Part shown: piece after piece, positions 57,737 through 64,000 of the stretch | Numbering within the stretch: the stretch's first letter is position 1 | Layout: each line of letters starts with the position of its first letter | Origin: Excoecaria cochinchinensis | Taxonomy: Eukaryota > Streptophyta > Magnoliopsida > Malpighiales > Euphorbiaceae | Direction of reading: 5' to 3' | Assembly: GCA_947683425.1 (NCBI GenBank) | Contig: CANTUQ010000078.1 | Span: 2,358,001-2,422,000, forward strand | Length of the DNA stretch: 64,000 nt | Notes under the pieces: model-generated | What the model saw: only the letters and a program-made list of their open reading frames with translations | Told to the model about the DNA's origin: nothing | The model's database searches: none | Translations under genes and position numbers: made by a program

Positions 57737-59169
57737 TTCCCTCCCTCTTTAAAAAAGATTCGTCCTCGAATCTTCGTCTTGTTCAAGTTGGGAATTGGCA
57801 CTTGTAAAATAAATTGATCTTCATACAAGATCTTTTGAATAGGTGGAAATAAAATGAATGCTTCTCCAGAAAAGAACTCATCATGTTCCTGCAAGTTAAT
57901 ATGAAAACTAAGCAAAACATGGTTAGTCTTTAATATAATGTTTTCATTCTGATCATTATTATCTTCACTTTCCACGTTCAATTCAACCTCTTTAAGAACT
58001 GTAGGGTCAATTATAACATGCTGATCTTCTATCTCAATTACACAAACATCCTTCTGTTCACTCAAAGCAACATCTTCTCTTTCAATTATGTTTTCCTTTT
58101 CACTCAAAACAACATCTTCGTCACATCCACTTATTTCTTCACCATTTACAACTTCATCAGCATATAAGTCTATACCATCTCTTTCAGCTTCACAAACAAT
58201 TTCATCGACAATAACTTCCTCTTCTTTCTTTCTTTCCTCTTGTCTCCTATACGTACTTATTAGTCCAGAAAGTTGTTTAAACTGCAATTCCATATTTTTA
58301 AAATCTTCATTTTTGCTCCAGTTTGAACAACTCTTGTTGTGGGAATTTGAAAATAACCTTGTTGTCCTCCTTTGCTTTTGTTGCCTCTCCACTTTTATGG
58401 CAATATTTACTAAGTCCTCCATTACTCCATAATGTTGTAAGTCCACCACATCAGCAATTTCCCTATTCAAACCTCCCATGAACCGAGCCATAGTAACCTC
58501 TTCTTCCTCTTCTATATTGGCTTTAATCATGAGCATTTCCATTTCCTTGTGATAATCCTCCACTGTTCTAGCTCCTTGAGTGAGCCTATGTAATTGCTGG
58601 TGCAACTCTCTATAGTAGTAGGATGGTACAAACCTCCTCTTTATTACTCTCTTCATTTCTTCCCAGGTAGAGATAGGTGGATCCCCATTCCTCCTTCTAC
58701 TCTTAACTAACTCATTCCACCAAACCAGCGCATAATCACTAAACTCCACTGCTGCTATCCTTACTTTCTTGTCTTCAGAATAGTTATGACAAGCAAAAAT
58801 CATATCCACCTTCCTTTCCCATTCTAAATACACTTCAGCATCATTCCTACCTTTAAAGGATGGGATGTTCATCTTGATGGCATTGATGTTGCTGTCCACT
58901 TTATCTTCTCTTCTCACTCTACCCCTCACGGATTGAACTTCATCATCTTCATCCCAATCGCCTTGATCAACCTCCACTCGCTCATTAATCCATCTTCCCC
59001 TCCTAGCTGTCCTCCTTGAGTTGTTGGATGTTCCCCCTTCTAATTTATCCAACCTCTCTTTAACGTCCACCCTTTCTCTCAATAAATTTTCAATAGTACC
59101 TTGTATTGCTTGTATAGCAAACACAACCTGTTCTATAGACATCTCCTTCTTACTGGATTCGTCAGTCAT
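57568..59169 (-). CDS. Gag fused to acidic module (element K)
   Basis: 533 residues, start MTDESSKKEM after a CTTTTGCAG stretch. Helix-rich N-terminus (10-45); basic then acidic linker (52-90); Gag domain about 101-265 (YLEWERKVDMIF, ALVWWNEL, MARFMGGLNREIADVV). At SKNED (285-289) it leaves the autonomous Gag sequence, exactly before where the CCHC knuckle region would begin. The acidic module runs about 293-470 (ELQFKQLSGLI, EEEVIVDEIVCEAERDGIDL, GEAFILFPPIQKILYEDQFI, PIPNLNKTKIRGRIF), then about 55 LTR-encoded residues. The frame is fully open. Gag should assemble with Gag of autonomous relatives. The acidic module is not recognised. Confidence 0.82.
   Translation of the reverse strand: MTDESSKKEMSIEQVVFAIQAIQGTIENLLRERVDVKERLDKLEGGTSNNSRRTARRGRWINERVEVDQGDWDEDDEVQSVRGRVRREDKVDSNINAIKMNIPSFKGRNDAEVYLEWERKVDMIFACHNYSEDKKVRIAAVEFSDYALVWWNELVKSRRRNGDPPISTWEEMKRVIKRRFVPSYYYRELHQQLHRLTQGARTVEDYHKEMEMLMIKANIEEEEEVTMARFMGGLNREIADVVDLQHYGVMEDLVNIAIKVERQQKQRRTTRLFSNSHNKSCSNWSKNEDFKNMELQFKQLSGLISTYRRQEERKKEEEVIVDEIVCEAERDGIDLYADEVVNGEEISGCDEDVVLSEKENIIEREDVALSEQKDVCVIEIEDQHVIIDPTVLKEVELNVESEDNNDQNENIILKTNHVLLSFHINLQEHDEFFSGEAFILFPPIQKILYEDQFILQVPIPNLNKTKIRGRIFFKEGGNDACTGGSILQDYKHCKFRFMEIKFGKVQEGLKVVYCSYEEAESKRDFEERHVQVM
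57755..57774 (-). promoter_or_regulatory. Hairpin beside polypurine tract, element K
   Basis: AAGATTCG, TCCT, CGAATCTT: 8-bp perfect stem, right of the polypurine tract. Confidence 0.7.
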
Positions 59170-60493
59170 GGTGCTTTACCTGCAAAAGATGTTAAATAAA
59201 ACAGCCTCACTACACTCCCTCACGTGTTTACACTCAAAGAGGTGACACTCCACTCGTGTTTCTCTCAAATTTGGCTTTTACCCTCTTTTAAGCTCACACT
59301 CTCAAGCCTTTTACCACTCAGGCTTGCTGTCTTCAGTTGCACTTCAGAACTCAAACTCAAGTCAAAATAGTTTACAAGCAGCAAATTATAGTAAAAGAAT
59401 GCAATGAAAATACTTAACAAGAAGATAGGCACAAAACTAGAAGCAAAAGACCAAAATGAAGAACGTTGAAATGAGCATACAAGGTGAAGATATGTATGCT
59501 GTCCGAATTGTATAAATTTAACTAACAAGAATCAAATTGTTAATTATAGTGTAATCGGAAGCAAAAACACAAAGACACCAAAAATGGAAACTTAAGAATG
59601 AAAGAAATGACAAAACTAATGCAAGATTGCGGAAATTGAAATCTCCCAAATGGAAAATTCAATTTGATACAATATGGGTTAACACACTAAGACAAAATGA
59701 AAAGGAAGCAACAATATGTCCAAACTGAATCAAGATTAGGAAACCCAAATGATTGTCCAAAATAAGACAAAGTTTAAACCAATATGCCTTAATAAGATCA
59801 AATAAGGAAACCCAAATGTCTAGACTAAGACAAAATAACTTATCCACTATGTCTTAGTTAGTTCAAGATATGGAAACCCAAATGTCTAGACTTAAGACAA
59901 AATGACTTATCCACTATGTCTTAATTAGTTCAAGATATGGAAACCCAAATGTCTAGACTTAAGACAAAATGACTTATCCACTATGTCTTATTAGTTTAAG
60001 CTTAGGAAACCCAATTCAGCCCAATAGGTTCAAGTTAAACCCAAATAATTATCCAACTCCAAATCTGGCCCAATAGGTTTAAATCAAACCCAAACAATTA
60101 TCCAACTCCAAATCTGGCCCAATAGGTTTAAATCAAACCCAAATAATTATTCAACTCCAAATCTGGCCCAATAGGTTTAATTCAATGTAATTCACGCCCA
60201 AACTAATTCAACAACCCTAATTTGTATACTTTTCTTTTCTAGCCGCCAACAACTTTTTCTTTTCTTTTTTTTTTATATTTTGATTTTTAACAACTAGAAT
60301 AGAAAACAACCTAAACTTTAAGATCAAATAACAAAGAATTCAGCCTAAAACAAGGCTCCTAAATTTTCGGCCCCTATGATGAACAAGGGTTCCTAAATTT
60401 TAGGAATCACATAAACTGAAAATTAATGAATAAAAACAGCAAACAAACATGGATAAATAAGAATTTAATCCAAATCCAAGCTCTGATACCAAA
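59170..60493 (-). other. Element K leader with minisatellites and PBS
   Basis: Noncoding leader, nearly the same as in element A. A roughly 64-bp repeat in three or more units (about 59800-60000), the 49-bp repeat (about 60018-60180), and PBS complement GCTCTGATACCA at 60480-60491. The copy-number difference from A in the 64-bp block shows slippage. Confidence 0.75.
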
Positions 60494-61379
60494 TGATGCG
60501 GAACCCCAAGGCTAAAGAACCCGAAACCCCTTGAACATACAATATGGCATGAACATGAACAAAAATAAACCCCCAATCTAAAGAACCCCCAAATAACTAT
60601 GTGAATGGAAACGCTTATAATAGATTGATTTAAAACATAAGAACAAAATTCGCCACAAAGTAAATACCTTGATAAGAATTAAAGTTCTTGATGCAAAAGA
60701 AGAAGACAAACAATCCTCTCCAATGAAGAATTTGGCCAAGCCAAATAAAAGTCTCAAAATATCATAATCTCCAAGTCTGAATTACAAATTCGTTTTTGAG
60801 GAGTATTTATACTCACTTAAGCTAATAAAAACCCTAATTAATCAAATAGGCCTTAAAACATGGGCCTTACACCAAGATAACTAAAGCCCACACTAATTAA
60901 CTTAAAATATAGCCCAAAAAGCCTAAAAAGAACTAATTAAATGAGCCCAAGCTAATTAAAGCCCATCTCACTTAAATAAGCCCAACAGAATAAGTTAAGG
61001 CCTAACATATTACAAATAATCAAATAAAAATAATAAATAAAAGCCTAAACTAAAAGCCCAAACAAAACAGCCCATTAAGTCCATTAATTGGCACATGCAT
61101 TGCACATGTAATGTGTCACATGATGTGCACATGCATATGGCACATGCATAGCACATGACATGGCACATGTCTAGCACATGTCAAAGCACATGGATGGCAC
61201 ATGTCAAGGTCACATGACTTGAACATGCCTCTCTTCAAAGTCTCTTTTTGATTCGGCTTCTTCATAGCTACAGTAAACCACCTTCAAGCCTTCTTGAACT
61301 TTTCCAAATTTAATCTCCATAAATCTGAACTTGCAATGTTTATAATCTTGCAATGTTGACCCCCCCTGTGCACGCATCA
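60494..61379 (-). repeat. Element K 5' LTR
   Basis: 886 bp, TATAAATA (minus strand) at 60804-60811, CACATG array at about 61090-61226 with one extra CATATGGCACATG unit relative to the 3' LTR. Confidence 0.93.
60804..60811 (-). promoter_or_regulatory. TATA box in element K 5' LTR
   Basis: TATAAATA on the minus strand, conserved in position with the other LTRs. Predicted promoter of the intact gag-acidic ORF. Confidence 0.6.
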
Positions 61380-61509
61380 CATAGCTTCCACAATTCGACC
61401 CATATAAGCTTTTAGTGCCTCTTTGAACTTCTTAGCCCGAAATCTTGTCATTGGGCCATTTGGTAATGCTAGCTCATCCTTTTGTTGTTCCTGGATAGTG
61501 CTCGCATAA

Positions 61510-61735
61510 GGTAGTGCAAGCACCATTGGAGTTGGTTGAGAAACCGATACCTTCGGGTGGTCCAGCATGGTGTTTCGCCATGATCAGAGAAAAAGAAGAT
61601 GAGGAAGCGGGTCCTTCTGGTAAGTTCCTAATTGATTAAAGTTTGATTATTTGAGTTCTGTTATGGTAAGTGTATTTTTATCTTTTTGGTATCGGGTGAA
61701 ATTTTGAGGACGAAATTTCTAAAAGAGGAGAGAAT
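61510..61735 (+). pseudogene. Element L: gag linker joined to polypurine tract (pol deleted)
   Basis: Plus frame ends PAWCFAMIREKEDEEAGPSG, a Tekay-type Gag-protease linker. Within about 110 bp it reaches the end of an element: hairpin (61699-61718) and polypurine tract AAAAGAGGAGAGAA (61721-61734). All of pol is missing, so L is a large internal deletion derivative. Confidence 0.55.
61699..61718 (+). promoter_or_regulatory. Hairpin beside polypurine tract, element L
   Basis: AAATTTTG, AGGA, CGAAATTT: 8-bp stem with one T-G wobble. Same AGGA loop as in the CRM-like elements although this is a Tekay-like element. Confidence 0.7.
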
Positions 61736-63393
61736 TGTAACATCCCGATTTGTACCCTAGAAGAATTAATTCTGAATTTGTATGAGTTTAGGTAATTGAG
61801 GACATAATTGAATGGAATTATTAGTTGGTTGAAGGAGAAATGGATTAGAAGGACTTAAAGAGACTTTTCCCATGGATTCAAGAGAAATTTTTGCATGTGA
61901 ATGGGACTTAAGGCTGTGCTTGACAAGTGGCTTGTGGTGGTGATGCCACATGGACTTGGACATGCAATATAAGGCTTGTTAGTGGGATTTTTTTATCCTG
62001 AATGATTTTGCAAGCAGATTTCCTTTCTCTTTGCCTCTTCCTCACGGTTTTCTGCCCTTCATTTCTCCTCTCTTTGATTGTTTGGCTTGTTGTTAATTTC
62101 TGCCACTTAATTGGATTATTTGAAGAGTATAATCAAGGATTAAAGTTAAGAGGTAGGTGTTTTGGGTTTGAATTTCTGCTTCTACCCCCTTTCTTGTGTT
62201 TGTTGGTTGAGTATATGGATTAAGAGTTTGTTTTGATTTGGGAATTGCAAGGAGCTGAGGATAGAAGAAGAGAAAAGGGCAAGGACAAGGTGTAATTTTG
62301 GAAGGGTTCAACTACTCCTAGAGGTTTGGGATCGTGTGCTCTATAGTTGTGCTTGTGTAATTGATTGTGTATATTTGATGCAAGTTGTGTTATGAGTTAG
62401 AATTGTCTATATGCATGTGTTACTAGTAGATGGTTGTTAATCTTAGACCCTATTTTGAGCATGGTTGTCATATGGATGCTTAGTTGGGTTTTGGCATTTT
62501 TGCATATGTCACGATGACAACCAAAGTGGTTGTGACCGTGAGGTATACAAGAAATGCTTCTGCTTGGAAAGTGTGTGGTATGTCACGGTGACCACCAGAA
62601 TGGTTGTGACTGTGAGATACCCAGGGTTGCTTTCTGCCTAGAAAGTGTGTGGTATGTCACGGTGACAACCAGAATGGTTGTCACCTTGAGATACCCAAGG
62701 TTGCTTTCTGCCAGGAAAGTGTGTTGTATGTCACGGTGATAACCTGAATGGTTGTGACCATGAGATACCTATGTTTACTTTCTGCCCCGTTCAGTGTGAG
62801 GTATGTCACGGTGACAACCAAAGTGGTTGTGACCGTGAGGTACCCTAGTTGCATTCTGTTTTGCACCTTTGGTGTGTCACAGTGACAACCAATATAGTTG
62901 TGATCGTGAGCTACCCTGGTTTGTGCTTTGAATTTTTGTTCATCTATAAGTGTTATGCATGGATATAACATATCAATTAACCCGTGTTTATCATTATTCA
63001 ATAAAAGTTAGGACATGCTTAATGATATGTTTTTGTATGAAAATTAATGTGATTAATCGGTTCAACTTACGTGATATTTTTGTCTTGCCTACGTTCATGC
63101 ATATTTCAGTTTATGTATTTGCATTTTCTTATATTTTCATAAGTTATGTAATGATTTTCTTAACTTGTACATGAGTGGTTTGGTTTGTATCCTTGATGGG
63201 ATACTTAGTGAAATGTTGAGTGTGTGATATTGTGATTTGAATGTTATCCAGCCTAATCGTTCAAGGTGGTGGATAGATAAGCATGCTTATTAAGGGCTAG
63301 AGTTTTACAGCTGTTCCTGTCGACCCGTATGGGTTTAAAGTTTTAGACTTCGGTCTTTTGAAAATTTAGACTTCGGTCTTCTGTATTTAAGCT
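61736..63393 (+). repeat. Element L 3' LTR, truncated by M
   Basis: Begins TGTAACATCCCG straight after the polypurine tract. About 1.66 kb remain before the CRM-like LTR M at 63394. Contains the 74-bp repeat at 62505-62910. No supported gene; the frames here are repeat-driven. Confidence 0.75.
62505..62910. repeat. Six 74-bp hairpin repeats in element L LTR
   Basis: Units start at 62505, 62579, 62653, 62727, 62802 and 62873. Each contains TCACGGTGACAACC and GGTTGTGACCGTGA as inverted arms around a short loop, followed by a less conserved GCTTTCTGCC-type spacer. Confidence 0.88.
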
Positions 63394-64000
63394 TGATGCG
63401 TGCACAGGGGGGTCAACATTGCAATGTTATAAACATTGCAAGTTCATATTCATGGAGATCAAATTTAAGAAGTGTTATAACGAGCTTGATGGAGGCTTTC
63501 ACAAAGTACTTAGCCTTTTGGAAGCTTCTAGTGAAATTGGGCCAACTTAAGTCATTTTTGGGCCAATTTAAGTCATTTTTGGGTTTATACTACTTTGGGC
63601 TTTAATTGTACAAGTCATGTGCTTCATTTAAAAGTCACATGACTCATTTAATTAGTGACTTAATGGGCTAAACGAATTGGGCTTTTAGATTGGGTTTAGT
63701 TTAGTTATTTTTGGGTTTTAATTAGTCTTTCTTTTGGGCTTATTTTAAGTGTGTTTAATTCTTTAGTTTGGGCTTAACTTATCTTGTAAAGCCCATGGAA
63801 AATTCGGCCACACCATGTTTAAGGCCTCATTAGGGTTTGTTTTAGGTTATTTGCTAGCTAGGGTTAGCCACCCTATAAATAGAACATGTTATGTTAAGAA
63901 TTTCATATTTGGATAATATTCATTGGCATAGCCGAATTTTCTTTGCTTAGAATGAGAGTGAATTGCTTTCTTTTCTATTGCATGAAGAATTTGATTAACT
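63394..64000 (+). repeat. M: chimeric CRM-like LTR, runs off the window
   Basis: The first roughly 70 bp (TGATGCGTGCACAGGGGG...) match the non-autonomous group. From about 63470 it matches the LTR of element H (ACAAAGTACTTAGCCTTTTG, GAAATTGGGCCAA), with a short local duplication of AAGTCATTTTTGGGCCAATTT (about 63548-63585). TATAAATA near 63876. The end of the LTR and anything after it lie outside the window. Confidence 0.85.

Larger units (their letters stand above)
56866..61379 (-). mobile_element. Element K: intact gag-only CRM-like non-autonomous element
   Basis: 4514 bp with LTRs of 871 bp (56866-57736) and 886 bp (60494-61379) and a perfect TSD CATAG (56861-56865, 61380-61384). PBS, leader, an uninterrupted gag plus acidic-module ORF, hairpin and polypurine tract are all present; protease, RT, RNase H and integrase are absent. 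It is the best complete copy of this group in the window. Confidence 0.93.
56120..61509 (-). mobile_element. J: solo CRM-like LTR, split by element K
   Basis: LTR pieces 56120-56865 and 61385-61509, about 870 bp together, TGATGCGGAACC to GTGCTCGCATAA (one base off GCATCA). Flanks AGTAG (56115-56119) and GGTAG (61510-61514) form a TSD with one mismatch. No internal region, so it is a solo LTR left by LTR-LTR recombination. It retains the tail-coding frame (TRFRAKKFKEALKAYMG, 61377-61568 region). Confidence 0.7.

Noticed and set aside
62681..63001. 106-residue minus-strand frame
   Set aside because: Translation of the 74-bp hairpin repeat; no independent support.

Overview
The window is a block of plant nuclear DNA, most likely from a eudicot, built almost entirely of nested Ty3/gypsy LTR retrotransposons of the chromovirus group. 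No host gene, tRNA, rRNA or CRISPR array is visible. The plant origin rests on primer-binding sites matching the 3' end of initiator tRNA-Met next to the LTRs, plant-type gag-pol polyproteins, 5-bp target-site duplications (TSDs) and AT-rich LTRs. Two lineages are present. The first has LTRs running TGATG...CATCA and a gag-pol frame that runs into the 3' LTR, ending in a GPxTRxRAKK tail without a classical chromodomain. This fits the CRM (centromeric retrotransposon) clade, so a centromeric or pericentromeric location is plausible but unproven. The second is Tekay/Del-like, with LTRs running TGTAACA...TGTTACA and a chromodomain at the end of integrase.

Layout (letters used throughout). A (1-11038, -): gag-only CRM-like element cut by the window start; its 5' LTR is split by B. 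B (3418-10746, -): full-length CRM-like element with one visible nonsense codon. 11039-12064: inverted Tekay LTR piece. C (12065-32335, -): decayed Tekay element whose 5' LTR is split by D. D (19657-31119, -): tandem chain of five LTRs and four identical-looking internal regions, inside one TSD pair. E (32336-33498, +): chromodomain and LTR remnant. 33499-35203: two LTR pieces head to head. F (35204-55332, +): 5'-truncated gag-only element whose 3' LTR holds G (37099-55267, -), whose integrase holds H (38600-49752, +), whose 5' LTR holds I (39259-42455, -), a nest four deep. L (55333-56119 and 61510-63393, +): Tekay remnant holding a solo LTR J (56120-61509), which holds K (56866-61379, -), an intact gag-only element. 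M (63394-64000, +): chimeric CRM-like LTR running off the window.

B, G and H are autonomous-type elements (gag, CCHC knuckle, protease, RT, RNase H, integrase), each now broken. A, F and K keep Gag but replace the CCHC knuckle and all of pol with a conserved acidic module of about 170-190 residues. D and I keep only that module behind a short basic leader. These non-autonomous elements retain the PBS, polypurine tract, LTR ends and a hairpin next to the polypurine tract, which suggests mobilisation in trans by relatives of B, G and H. The acidic module, the LTR chain with loss of the TATA box in its inner LTRs, and the hairpin beside the polypurine tract conserved across both clades are the observations most worth following up.
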